DNA of 15,727 bases from Treponema sp. (GTDB lineage: Bacteria; Spirochaetota; Spirochaetia; Treponematales; Breznakiellaceae). The translations under genes and the position numbers were made by a program. The stretch spans positions 1-15,727 of the forward strand of contig JAITSE010000085.1 of NCBI GenBank assembly GCA_031288005.1, given 5' to 3'. The notes below the pieces were generated by a model, which worked only from the letters and a program-made list of their open reading frames with translations, was not told the DNA's origin and did no database searches. Numbering within the stretch: position 1 is the first letter of the stretch; each line of letters starts with the position of its first letter. Below are positions 7,061-13,850 of the stretch, in pieces.

Positions 7061-7097
7061 AAAAACCCGCAGCCTCCCTGCCGGCGGACTGCGGGTT
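7061..7097 (-). terminator. Intrinsic terminator of the hydrogenase operon
   Basis: On the minus strand, AACCCGCAG (7097-7089) pairs perfectly with CTGCGGGTT (7072-7064), nine base pairs around a 16-base GC-rich loop. The U-run TTTTT then CTAT (7065-7057) runs on from the stem end. It lies 22 bases past the stop codon of the last hydrogenase gene and before the divergent-looking AT-rich leader of the permease genes. Position and strand fit termination of the operon and separation from the Fec-type genes. Confidence 0.8.
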
Positions 7098-7118
7098 CAA
7101 GGTTCCTTCAGTACGGCC

Positions 7119-8888
7119 TTATTTAAGATACAGCGGCCGCTCCTCGTATGATGTGTGGAGCAGCTTATGGGCTTTATGGCCGTTAGGCTCGCCCAGGAAT
7201 TCTTCGTATACCTGTTTAATGTATGGGTTTTGGTGGGAACGCCGGAGGGCGGATATTTCATCGTCCTTATAGAGGCCGGCTGTGCGATTGGTCCTGACTT
7301 CATCGGTACAGCCGTAGGGCTGCCCGCCTCCGCCTATGCACCCGCCGCGGCAGGCCATAACTTCCACAAAGTGGTATGGAGTCTCCTGCCTTGCGTCCCG
7401 GGCGGAGCGGATTTTATCAAGCACCGCCGCGATGTTGCCCATCTGATGAGCGACGGCAACCCGTATTTTTACGCCGTTGCCGAAATCAACTTCAGCCTCC
7501 TTGACTCCGGCAAGGCCCCTGGCGGGCAGGAAATTCACATCCCCAAGTTCTTTTTTTGTAACCAAAAAGTAGGCGCTCCTGACCGCGGCTTCCATGACTC
7601 CTCCGGTAACGCCGAAGATAGTCCCGGCTCCTGTGTAAGGTCCCAGGGGGCTGTCCGCGTCTTCTTCCGGCAGGGCTAGTATATCTATGCCGGCCTGTTT
7701 GATCATCCGGGCTAGTTCTCTGGTGGTAAGGACTATATCCACATCGCAGCCGCTGCCTGCGCTCTTCATATCTTTGTTCCGCCGGGTTTCCCACTTTTTG
7801 GCGGTACATGGCATGACCGACACGGAATAGACAGCGCCGGCGTTTAGTCCGGCTTTGTCCGCCCAATACGCTTTGATCATCGCGCCCATCATTTGCTGGG
7901 GGGATTTTGCCGTGGAGAAGTTCGGGATCATGTCGCTATAGTATTTTTCCATATAATCGACCCATGCGGGGCAGCAGCTTGTGATAAGGGGAATGTCCGG
8001 GGTAACGGCCTTGTTTCCCGCCGCTTCGGTAAGGCGCTTTACAAGCTCTGTGCCTTCTTCCATGATTGTGAGGTCGGCTGAGAAGTTTGTGTCGAACACG
8101 GTCTTGAAACCGAGGCGCCTGAGAGCGGCGTAGATTTGCTTTGTTACCAGTGAACCTGGAGGAAGGCCGAATTCTTCCGCCAGCGCGACCCGGACCGCCG
8201 GGGCGATCTGCACTACCGGATGAAGATCTGGATTATGCAGGGCCGCCCAGACTGCCGCGGTATCGTCCCGCTCATAGATGGCGCCAACCGGGCAGTGGGC
8301 GGCGCATTGACCGCACTTGATACAGGGGCTTTCGCCCAGGGAAGCGTCCGCCGCTGAAGCGATACGGCCTTTAATGCCCCGGCCCAGGAATTCCAGAGCC
8401 CAGACGTTCTGCATTTCCTGGCAGACCTTGACGCAGCGTCCGCAGCGTATACACTTTTCCGGGTTAAGTATGATGGCCGGATTGGTATCGTCCACAGCCA
8501 GGCCCTTGAGTATTTTTTTATATGGTATCTCCCGGATGCCGAATTCCGCCGCCAGGGTCTGAAGTTCGCAGGTTCCGTTCCTGGGACACTGTAGACAGTC
8601 GCTGGGGTGGTTGGAAAGAATAAGCTCCAAAACGGTACGGCGCACCGCGATAATCTCCGCATCGTGGGTGATTACGCTCATGCCTTCCGTTACGGCGCTT
8701 GTGCAGGCTCTGACCATCCGGGGGGAACCTTCCATCCGTACTATACAGATGCCGCAGGAAGCCCATGGCGGCAGGTCTGGATTATAACAGAGGGTGGGAA
8801 TTTTGACGTTGGCTTTTTTTGCCGCCGCCAGAATCGAAGTCCCTTCTTCCACTTCAAGGGCTATACCGTTTATTTTTAGGTTAACCAT
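7119..8888 (-). CDS. hydA: [FeFe]-hydrogenase catalytic subunit, electron-bifurcating Hyd/Hnd type
   Basis: A 589-aa protein that reduces protons to H2 or oxidises H2. Domains in order: plant-type [2Fe-2S] ferredoxin (Cys34, 45, 48, 62); His-Cys [4Fe-4S] site (His94, Cys98, Cys101, Cys107); two [4Fe-4S] clusters (Cys146/149/152/156 and Cys189/192/195/199); then the H-cluster domain with all three signatures: TSCCPAW (303-309), MPCTAKKWE (359-367) and MACRGGCIGGGGQP (511-524). Cys306, 361, 513 and 517 should hold the [4Fe-4S] part of the H-cluster, and Cys305 should be the proton-relay cysteine. This M3-type layout, next to NuoE- and NuoF-like genes, fits group A3 (HydABC/HndABCD). ATG is supported by GAGGAG (8894-8899), five bases upstream. 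It is the last gene of the operon, 30 bases after the NuoF-like gene. HydE, HydF and HydG, needed for H-cluster assembly, are not in the window. Confidence 0.96.
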   Translation of the reverse strand: MVNLKINGIALEVEEGTSILAAAKKANVKIPTLCYNPDLPPWASCGICIVRMEGSPRMVRACTSAVTEGMSVITHDAEIIAVRRTVLELILSNHPSDCLQCPRNGTCELQTLAAEFGIREIPYKKILKGLAVDDTNPAIILNPEKCIRCGRCVKVCQEMQNVWALEFLGRGIKGRIASAADASLGESPCIKCGQCAAHCPVGAIYERDDTAAVWAALHNPDLHPVVQIAPAVRVALAEEFGLPPGSLVTKQIYAALRRLGFKTVFDTNFSADLTIMEEGTELVKRLTEAAGNKAVTPDIPLITSCCPAWVDYMEKYYSDMIPNFSTAKSPQQMMGAMIKAYWADKAGLNAGAVYSVSVMPCTAKKWETRRNKDMKSAGSGCDVDIVLTTRELARMIKQAGIDILALPEEDADSPLGPYTGAGTIFGVTGGVMEAAVRSAYFLVTKKELGDVNFLPARGLAGVKEAEVDFGNGVKIRVAVAHQMGNIAAVLDKIRSARDARQETPYHFVEVMACRGGCIGGGGQPYGCTDEVRTNRTAGLYKDDEISALRRSHQNPYIKQVYEEFLGEPNGHKAHKLLHTSYEERPLYLK

Positions 8889-8918
8889 GATTTCTCCTCG
8901 CTTCTGAATAGGCCCGGC

Positions 8919-10709
8919 CTAGGCCTTGATAACGGCGCCGAACTTACAGTTCTTGAAACATTCGCCGCATTTGATACATTTGGACTGGTCTATGACATGG
9001 GGCTGTTTCCTTTCTCCCGCAATACAGTTTGCGGGGCAGCGCCGGGCGCAAAGCCCGCAGCCTATACACTTGTCAGCCGTAATTTCAAACCTGAGCAGGT
9101 TCTTACACTTACCGGCCCGGCACTTCCTGTCCCTAATGTGTTCCAGGTATTCTTCCCTGAAATTATTGATGGTAGACAAAATCGGGTTGGGCGCCGTCAT
9201 GCCAAGCTGGCAGAGGCTGGCCTTGGACATGGACTTGCCTATGATTTCCAGTTTTTCCAGGTCGCTTTCCTCTCCGTTGCCCTTGGCAATTTTTTCCAGG
9301 ATGTTGAGGAGTTGAGTTGTCCCTATGCGGCAGGGCGAACACTTCCCGCAGGATTCGTCCACGCAGAAATCCATGTAGAACCGGGCCACATCCACCACGC
9401 AGTCGTCTTCGTCCATGACGATCATGCCGCCGGATCCCATCATGGAGCCGTTTGCCATCAAACTTTCGTAGTCAATAGGGGTATCCAGCACCTTTTCTGT
9501 GAGGATGCCGCCTGAAGGACCTCCGGTCTGGACGCCTTTGAATTTTTTTCTGTCCTTGATGCCGCCGCCTATATCGAAGATAATCTCCCGCAGCTTCGTT
9601 CCCATGGGGACTTCCACAAGACCGGAGTTTTTCACCTTGCCTGTGAGGGCGAATACCTTGGTGCCTTTGGATTTTTCGGTACCGATTCTGGCAAGCCACG
9701 CGCCGCCTCTGGCGGTGATAACCGGAACATTTGCCAGAGTTTCCACGTTGTTGATGATTGTAGGCCGCTGCCAAAGCCCCTTGTTTGCCGGAAAAGGCGG
9801 TTTGGGAACCGGCATACCCCGGCTTCCTTCGACAGATTTTATAAGCGCCGTCTCCTCTCCGCAGACAAAAGCCCCTGCGCCCAGGCGTATCTCGACATCA
9901 AAGTCGAAGCCCGAACCCAGGATGTTCTTGCCAATAAGCCCGTAATCCCGCGCTTGATCCAGGGCTATGCGGAGCCGCTCTATGGCCAATGGATATTCCG
10001 CGCGGATGTACACATAACCTTGATGCGCGCCTATGGCCTTGCCGGCGGTGATCATCCCTTCTATGACAGAGTGAGGGTCGCCTTCTATGGTGGACCGGTC
10101 CATATATGCGCCCGGATCCCCTTCATCGGCGTTGCAGATTACGTACTTGGCGTCTCCCTGGGCCTTGCGGGCGAGGTCCCATTTAAGCCATGTGGGAAAA
10201 CCCGCGCCGCCCCGCCCCCGCAGCCCTGAGGCTTTCATTTCTTCAATGAGTTGTTCCGCGGTCCATTCAAAAAGAACTTTTTCCAGCCCCTTATACCCTT
10301 CCCGGGCTATGTATTCGTCTATGCTCTCCGGGTTGATGACGCCGCAGTTTCGAAGCACAACCCTGAACTGCTTCTGATAGAACTCGATATCTTCGATTGC
10401 GGCGGTTTTCTTTTTTGCTTCGTCCTGTTTGTAAAGGAGCCTGGGGACCTCCCGGCCCTTCAGTATCTGTTCGGCGATGATTTCCACGGCGTCTTCGGGC
10501 TTAACATCAACATAGAAGGATTCTTCCGGCAGCACTTTGACGATGGGTCCCCGTTCGCAGAATCCGAAACAGCCTGTTTTGACAATCTGGACCTGGTCTT
10601 TGACCCCCAGCCTTTCGGCTTCGGCAATAAGCTGGGTGTAAATCTCGTCTCCTTTGTTGGATTCACAGGCTGTACCGCCGCAGGTAAGTATATAGTGGTT
10701 ATATGCCAT
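8919..10709 (-). CDS. hydB: NuoF-like flavin/Fe-S subunit of bifurcating hydrogenase (HydB/HndC)
   Basis: A 596-aa diaphorase subunit. Residues 1-90 form a thioredoxin-like [2Fe-2S] domain (Cys10, Cys15, Cys47, Cys51). Residues about 115-500 are the NuoF core: the FMN/NAD(H) site GLRGRGGAGFPTWLKW (162-177), NADEGDPGAYMDR (193-205), GAGAFVCGEETAL (277-289), and a [4Fe-4S] site at Cys454, 457, 460 and 500. A link with two extra cysteines (530, 535) leads to a C-terminal two-cluster ferredoxin (Cys548/551/554/558 and Cys578/581/584/588). The FMN is the expected site of NAD(P)H oxidation and electron bifurcation. ATG at 10709 follows GGAGG (10716-10720) by six bases. It lies 12 bases after the HndB-like gene and 30 before the catalytic gene. 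NAD versus NADP preference cannot be told from sequence. Confidence 0.95.
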   Translation of the reverse strand: MAYNHYILTCGGTACESNKGDEIYTQLIAEAERLGVKDQVQIVKTGCFGFCERGPIVKVLPEESFYVDVKPEDAVEIIAEQILKGREVPRLLYKQDEAKKKTAAIEDIEFYQKQFRVVLRNCGVINPESIDEYIAREGYKGLEKVLFEWTAEQLIEEMKASGLRGRGGAGFPTWLKWDLARKAQGDAKYVICNADEGDPGAYMDRSTIEGDPHSVIEGMITAGKAIGAHQGYVYIRAEYPLAIERLRIALDQARDYGLIGKNILGSGFDFDVEIRLGAGAFVCGEETALIKSVEGSRGMPVPKPPFPANKGLWQRPTIINNVETLANVPVITARGGAWLARIGTEKSKGTKVFALTGKVKNSGLVEVPMGTKLREIIFDIGGGIKDRKKFKGVQTGGPSGGILTEKVLDTPIDYESLMANGSMMGSGGMIVMDEDDCVVDVARFYMDFCVDESCGKCSPCRIGTTQLLNILEKIAKGNGEESDLEKLEIIGKSMSKASLCQLGMTAPNPILSTINNFREEYLEHIRDRKCRAGKCKNLLRFEITADKCIGCGLCARRCPANCIAGERKQPHVIDQSKCIKCGECFKNCKFGAVIKA

Positions 10710-10721
10710 GACCTGCCTCCG

Positions 10722-11114
10722 TCAGCCTACAATATCGGCGGCGGGCCGATCCAGAATGTGATTATCCAGGAGTTCCCTGCCTACAATATGCCTGTTGATG
10801 ATATCTCTGGCAACGGCGGCGTCAACCCTGCCGTAGATCACCCGGGGCATACCGGGGACAATCACTTCAACCGTAGGCTCTGAATGACAGAGGCCCATAC
10901 AGCCGGTCTGCCTGACCATCACGCTGTCCACAAGTTTTTCCGAGTCCAGCGCGTTGATAAAAGCGTCCAGCGTTGCTTTGGCGCCCGCGGCGATACCGCA
11001 GGTTCCCATACCCACGATAACCTGAATTTCTTTCCCTTCGGCGTCACGTTTACGAAGGTCGTTTTTTTTGGAATCCCTGAGCTTCCTCAAGTCTTCCAGG
11101 CTCATCTTGGCCAT
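10722..11114 (-). CDS. hndB: HndB-like (2Fe-2S) ferredoxin-domain protein
   Basis: A 130-aa thioredoxin-fold ferredoxin-like protein of the kind found in HndABCD operons. The motif GMGTCGIAAGA (35-45) supplies Cys39, and the later TGCMGLC (71-76) supplies Cys72 and Cys76. Only three cysteines are present, where NuoE-type domains have four. From memory this three-cysteine pattern is usual in this family, so it is not by itself a sign of damage, but the fourth cluster ligand is unexplained. It is presumably a small electron-transfer or structural subunit linking the diaphorase and hydrogenase modules. ATG at 11114 is preceded by a purine-rich GGAGAGG; ATG three codons later (11105) is an alternative. 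The GGAAAC hairpin (11155-11197) lies just upstream. Confidence 0.88.
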   Translation of the reverse strand: MAKMSLEDLRKLRDSKKNDLRKRDAEGKEIQVIVGMGTCGIAAGAKATLDAFINALDSEKLVDSVMVRQTGCMGLCHSEPTVEVIVPGMPRVIYGRVDAAVARDIINRHIVGRELLDNHILDRPAADIVG

Positions 11115-11154
11115 TTTCCTCTCCTCTTAATTTCAGTTTAGTTTTGATTTCAAA

Positions 11155-11197
11155 CGGAAACATCGGAAACGCGGAAACAAAGTTTCCGAAGTTTCCG
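11155..11197. repeat. GGAAAC/GTTTCC multi-arm hairpin inside the hydrogenase operon
   Basis: Three CGGAAAC units (11155-11161, 11164-11170, 11172-11178) are followed by two GTTTCCG units (11182-11188, 11191-11197). The inner pair forms 7 bp around an AAA loop and the next pair adds 7 bp more, giving a two-storey stem; the first unit has no partner. It fills the 84-base gap between the HATPase gene and hndB, ending one base before the HATPase stop codon. The same module, with two arms on each side, occurs at 14096-14128. Confidence 0.75.
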
Positions 11198-11198
11198 C

Positions 11199-11768
11199 TT
11201 ATTCCTGCTCTTCGTTTTCTATCGAACGGAGATACTGATCCATCAGTATCAGAGAACCGGCGTCTTCAAGTCCCCCCAAAGCTTCCTCTAGTTCCGACTT
11301 GCAAACCTCATACTGAATATTCCTGCCCTCTCCCCCCGGGGAATCGCGTTCAAGGGACCGCCGCACCATGATCTCCCTGGGGCCGGCAAAAAGCAGAACG
11401 GTTCTGAACATACCCGGCACTTCCCCTACAGGCGGGGTGTCCACATTGGTCATATCGAACCAGGCGCTTACCGTGGTTCCCCGGTTTTTTTGGGACTGCA
11501 AATCCCAGCCGCCCCCTGATTGGAGGGCGGTTTGAATCAGGAATGGAATGCCAAGACCAACCTTGCGCTGAGGATGCTTGATCCCGTCGCTTACAAAAGG
11601 GTCCTTAGCCCGCTCGATTTCGTCCTGATCCATACCCTTGCCGTTATCTTTGACGGTAAACCTGAACTCCCTCTCCGTTTCCCGGACATCCAGTTCCACT
11701 ATCTCCGCCCCGGATTCCGCCGCGTTCTGGGTTATATCGGTAACAAGATCGCAAAGGGTAAAATGCAC
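11199..11768 (-). CDS. HATPase_c protein without kinase domain, hydrogenase-operon associated
   Basis: A 189-aa protein with the GHKL ATP-binding fold of histidine kinases and anti-sigma factors: N-box DITQNAAESGA (11-21, Asn15), G1 box VKDNGKGM (39-46, Asp41) and G2 box VGLGIPFL (70-77). There is no phosphoacceptor-histidine domain, sensor or membrane segment. The C-terminal 70 residues are acidic and unlike kinases I know. GTG start at 11768 is supported by GGAGG (11773-11777), four bases upstream. It sits 21 bases after the NuoE-like gene and before hndB, an arrangement I recall from other Hnd-type operons. The role is unknown: it could be an ATP-dependent switch or assembly factor for the complex, or a regulator in the style of SpoIIAB/RsbW. 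Function is inference; the fold is well supported. Confidence 0.85.
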   Translation of the reverse strand: MHFTLCDLVTDITQNAAESGAEIVELDVRETEREFRFTVKDNGKGMDQDEIERAKDPFVSDGIKHPQRKVGLGIPFLIQTALQSGGGWDLQSQKNRGTTVSAWFDMTNVDTPPVGEVPGMFRTVLLFAGPREIMVRRSLERDSPGGEGRNIQYEVCKSELEEALGGLEDAGSLILMDQYLRSIENEEQE

Positions 11769-11789
11769 AAGCCCTCCGGCGGCAGGCCG

Positions 11790-12305
11790 TCAGCCGTTTC
11801 TATATTTGGCGATGATCTCAGGAAGCTGGTCCTTGCTTACCTTGCCGTAGGTATCGGCTCCCACGGTAATGACCGGCGCAAGGCCGCAGCAGCCTACGCA
11901 GCGGACCGGATCGATAGAAAAGAGGCCGTCATCGGTAACTCCTCCCTCGGAAAGTCCAAGTATATTCCGGGCTTCCTCAATGAGGTCCTGGCCGCCTTTA
12001 AGATAGCAGGCGGTTCCCAGACATACGGAAATTTTGAATTTTCCCGGCTTCACGGTCTTAAAGAAGTGGTAAAATGTAATTACCCCGTAGATCCGCGCCA
12101 GCGGAATGCCCGTCATCCGCGCCAGCCTTTCCGCCGAGTGCCGGGAAATATACCCAAAAGTCTCCTGGGTCTTATGCAGGATCATAATTAGGCTGCCGGG
12201 TTTTACCTTCCATTCATCGATAAATGCGACAAGCTCTTTGGGAAAATCACAATTTCCCGCGCCCGCATCCTTTATTGGTTCTAATGCTGCCATGAACACC
12301 CCCAT
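11790..12305 (-). CDS. hydC: NuoE-like [2Fe-2S] subunit of bifurcating hydrogenase (HydC/HndA)
   Basis: A 171-aa protein of the 24-kDa NADH dehydrogenase family. A helical N-terminal part (HKTQETFGYISRHSAERLARMTGIPLARIYGVITFYHFF, about 44-82) precedes the thioredoxin-like domain. Cluster ligands are Cys95 and Cys100 (CLGTAC) and Cys136 and Cys140 (CVGCC), all present. It partners the NuoF-like subunit in passing electrons from NAD(P)H. First gene of the operon. Two starts are possible: ATG at 12305 has no good ribosome site, whereas ATG at 12293 (Met5) has GGGGGTG immediately upstream and may be the real start, giving 167 aa. A promoter lies at 12367-12395 and a leader hairpin at 12330-12346. 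Confidence 0.94.
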   Translation of the reverse strand: MGVFMAALEPIKDAGAGNCDFPKELVAFIDEWKVKPGSLIMILHKTQETFGYISRHSAERLARMTGIPLARIYGVITFYHFFKTVKPGKFKISVCLGTACYLKGGQDLIEEARNILGLSEGGVTDDGLFSIDPVRCVGCCGLAPVITVGADTYGKVSKDQLPEIIAKYRNG

Positions 12306-12329
12306 TAAATAAATCTTATCTGTAAATTG

Positions 12330-12346
12330 CGGAAGCCCCGCTTCCG
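12330..12346 (-). promoter_or_regulatory. Leader hairpin of the hydrogenase operon
   Basis: CGGAAGC, three-base loop, GCTTCCG: a perfect 7-bp stem within the roughly 55-base untranslated leader, about 25 bases before the first ATG and 15-30 bases after the predicted transcription start. No U-run follows, so it is not an attenuator terminator. It could stabilise the message or bind a regulator. Confidence 0.45.
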
Positions 12347-12366
12347 ATAGTTCTTTTTATAATGCT

Positions 12367-12395
12367 ATTATACTCCCGTTGAAAAAATTAGGCAA
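12367..12395 (-). promoter_or_regulatory. Sigma70-type promoter of the hydrogenase operon
   Basis: On the minus strand: -35 TTGCCT (12395-12390, four of six), a 17-base spacer, and a perfect -10 TATAAT (12372-12367). Transcription should start near 12360, about 55 bases before the first gene. This is the best promoter match in the window. Confidence 0.75.
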
Positions 12396-12406
12396 GGCGC
12401 TTGCCT
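12390..12406. promoter_or_regulatory. Inverted repeat covering the hydrogenase -35 box
   Basis: AGGCAAG-GCG-CTTGCCT, perfect 7-bp arms around three bases. The arm nearest the gene contains the entire -35 hexamer, so a bound dimer would block RNA polymerase. It does not resemble the Rex consensus (TTGTGAA-N4-TTCACAA) or a Fur/FNR site that I know. Confidence 0.55.
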
Positions 12407-12416
12407 GCTTTAACTG

Positions 12417-12435
12417 CCTATAGGACGCTCTCAGT
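12417..12435. repeat. CCTATAGGACGCTC repeat, copy 1
   Basis: CCTATAGGACGCTC (12417-12430) is identical to 13859-13872. It is followed by TCAGT, which at the second copy is found on the other side of the word. The two copies therefore look like different phases of one roughly 20-bp repeat unit. It lies 21 bases upstream of the hydrogenase -35 box. Confidence 0.65.
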
Positions 12436-12852
12436 GCAGAGAATGGATATGCCGTGTTAAATGGAGAACTTCGACAGGGCCGAAGGCTCGAAGTGATAAT
12501 CCAGACATTCTTTTTAGGGAAAAGCAGCCTTTTGGGGTTATATCTGGCAAACGTCGGTAGACCGGAACCGGTATAGGCCGAAATGCCGGCAGTTCAATGC
12601 CCAAACATCCAAACAAGGCGTTTTTCAGCCAGACGGATCGCCATGCCGGGGAAATCCCGGCTCCTATTGCCGTACCCGGCCAAAACGATTTAAGCAAGCT
12701 CTACGACGGCTTTGTATTTTTCCAGTCCGCGGACTGGGGAGCGGAGAGGCCTCGGCTAAGTTTAGCCGGGCAGGTCTCGGTCTCCTGGTTCCAGGAACCT
12801 TGGTTGATTTTCCAATGGATTAAAAAGTATTGCCCATTAAACATACTTGGGC
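12436..12852. other. Gene-poor, palindrome-rich spacer with possible coding relics
   Basis: No convincing gene. Short frames occur on both strands (for example plus 12597-12869, 90 codons, with a plausible-looking stretch DLSKLYDGFVFFQSADW), but none has a good ribosome site or a family I recognise; a decayed gene is possible. Structured pieces are CCAGTCCGCGGACTGG (12722-12737, an exact 16-bp palindrome), CGGCTAA/TTAGCCG with a 2-base loop (12753-12759, 12762-12768), and CCTGG/CCAGG (about 12782-12793). None is followed by a T-run, so I do not call a terminator for the minus-strand gene ending at 12853. Confidence 0.5.
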
Positions 12853-13362
12853 CTATAATGCATTTATAGCATTTAATATATAGCAATCCCTAAGTTTATA
12901 AATATCAATAAACTTGGTAAATTTAGCTATTTGAAAGTGCTGGTTATTACTAGAACAGAATTCACCGAGGAAGTCTATAAATCTTATTATACACTCACTT
13001 TCAGGACGCAAAAATGGTATAATATTTTTGAGCAGGTCTATTTCAAGCAGCTCTTGTGCGGTTATAGAGTGTTCTCTTCCTGCTTGAGAAAACAAAAAAC
13101 TAAGAATAACTTCTAGCACCCTAGACACAAGCGCTTGTCTAACTCCACTCATGCCGGCAATAAAAAATTCTTTTGTGGACTTGTTTACAAACGGCAAATT
13201 TTCATTTTCTACAAATTTATAGCCATTATCAAGTATGGAAACATAAACGTCTGTAAGCTGTGACAAAAACATATCGATTTTGTCTGTATCAATCTTTCCT
13301 TCCGGCATTGCCGCGGCAAAAGGCTTAAAATCATTAATTATTTGGACATATTCACTTGCCAT
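12853..13362 (-). CDS. Hypothetical protein, AT-rich gene
   Basis: A 169-aa protein I do not recognise. There is no signal peptide. It looks mostly alpha-helical and mildly acidic in its first half, with one hydrophobic patch (ALVSRVLEVILSFLFSQ, about 77-93) that reads better as a buried helix than a membrane span. Cysteines are few and not arranged as a metal site. ATG at 13362 has GGAG (13369-13372) six bases upstream. It starts 24 bases after the stop of the small lipoprotein gene, so the two are probably co-transcribed. The base composition is visibly more AT-rich than the hydrogenase or aroA genes, suggesting a foreign origin. A two-gene cassette of exported lipoprotein plus cytosolic partner is possible, but no function can be claimed. 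Confidence 0.7.
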   Translation of the reverse strand: MASEYVQIINDFKPFAAAMPEGKIDTDKIDMFLSQLTDVYVSILDNGYKFVENENLPFVNKSTKEFFIAGMSGVRQALVSRVLEVILSFLFSQAGREHSITAQELLEIDLLKNIIPFLRPESECIIRFIDFLGEFCSSNNQHFQIAKFTKFIDIYKLRDCYILNAINAL

Positions 13363-13386
13363 TTCTTTCTCCGTGCAGTAAATTAC

Positions 13387-13782
13387 TCATCGCGTAATAG
13401 AATTTATCGTAATAGTCATTGTTCCCAATGTTGGAAAATAGAAAGGTTCTTTTTGATAGACACTCTGATATAGGGTATTTGTTTTTGTTACCTCATTGGA
13501 AAGATTGCCGGCGAATGTATAAGTCCTTACCGTGTAATTTACTGTTGCTGTCCCCTGACTATTAATCATGGTAAGGGTTATTATGTTGCCGGCGGTTTGA
13601 ACTACAACAAAAGTAACCCCATTTTGCGTAAAAGATACTAGGGTATCCCCAACAGCTCTTGAGGTTATAACTATCTCGCTATTCCCGGTCTTTGTGCTTA
13701 GGGGTGTATCACAACCCATAATCATGAAAAAACCTAGGGCAGCAAGTATACCCGCCAACCCGCGTTTTACCTTACCAAACAT
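13387..13782 (-). CDS. Small lipoprotein of unknown function
   Basis: A 131-aa protein. The frame is open to 13830, but ATG at 13782 is chosen because GGAGGAAG (13792-13785) lies directly upstream and the protein then begins with a proper signal peptide: MFGKVKRG, a hydrophobic core and lipobox IMGC with Cys24. Asp25 follows the lipidated cysteine, which in enterobacteria favours inner-membrane retention; whether that rule holds in spirochaetes is unclear. The mature part is rich in Thr, Val, Ile and Asn with alternating beta-like strands (VSFTQNGVTFVVVQ, ITLTMINSQGTATVNYTVRTYTF) and could be a small beta-sandwich. No family recognised. First gene of a probable two-gene transcript with the AT-rich unknown gene. 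Confidence 0.78.
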   Translation of the reverse strand: MFGKVKRGLAGILAALGFFMIMGCDTPLSTKTGNSEIVITSRAVGDTLVSFTQNGVTFVVVQTAGNIITLTMINSQGTATVNYTVRTYTFAGNLSNEVTKTNTLYQSVYQKEPFYFPTLGTMTITINSITR

Positions 13783-13808
13783 ATCTTCCTCCAAACATAA
13801 TTTTTTGT

Positions 13809-13837
13809 AGTTTAACCCTTTCTTAATCATACATCAA
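13809..13837 (-). promoter_or_regulatory. Possible promoter of the small lipoprotein genes
   Basis: On the minus strand: TTGATG (13837-13832), a 17-base spacer, TAAACT (13814-13809), each four of six consensus bases. Weak alone, but it stands in the same position relative to the CCTATAGGACGCTC word (21 bases) as the strong hydrogenase promoter does. Confidence 0.4.
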
Positions 13838-13850
13838 CACCCCTGTCCGT

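Noticed and set aside
9472..9945. Long open frames on both strands inside the NuoF-like gene
   Set aside because: They are out-of-frame shadows of a GC-rich gene with a complete set of family motifs; their products are Arg/Pro-rich and lack ribosome sites.
10722..11114. Damage in the HndB-like gene because only three cluster cysteines are present
   Set aside because: The GTCGIAAGA..CMGLC pattern is, as far as I recall, normal for this family, and the frame and length are intact.
12597..12869. 90-codon plus-strand gene in the spacer
   Set aside because: Part of the product looks protein-like, but there is no ribosome site, no recognised family, and the frame runs through an exact palindrome and a second hairpin. 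It is kept only as a possible relic.
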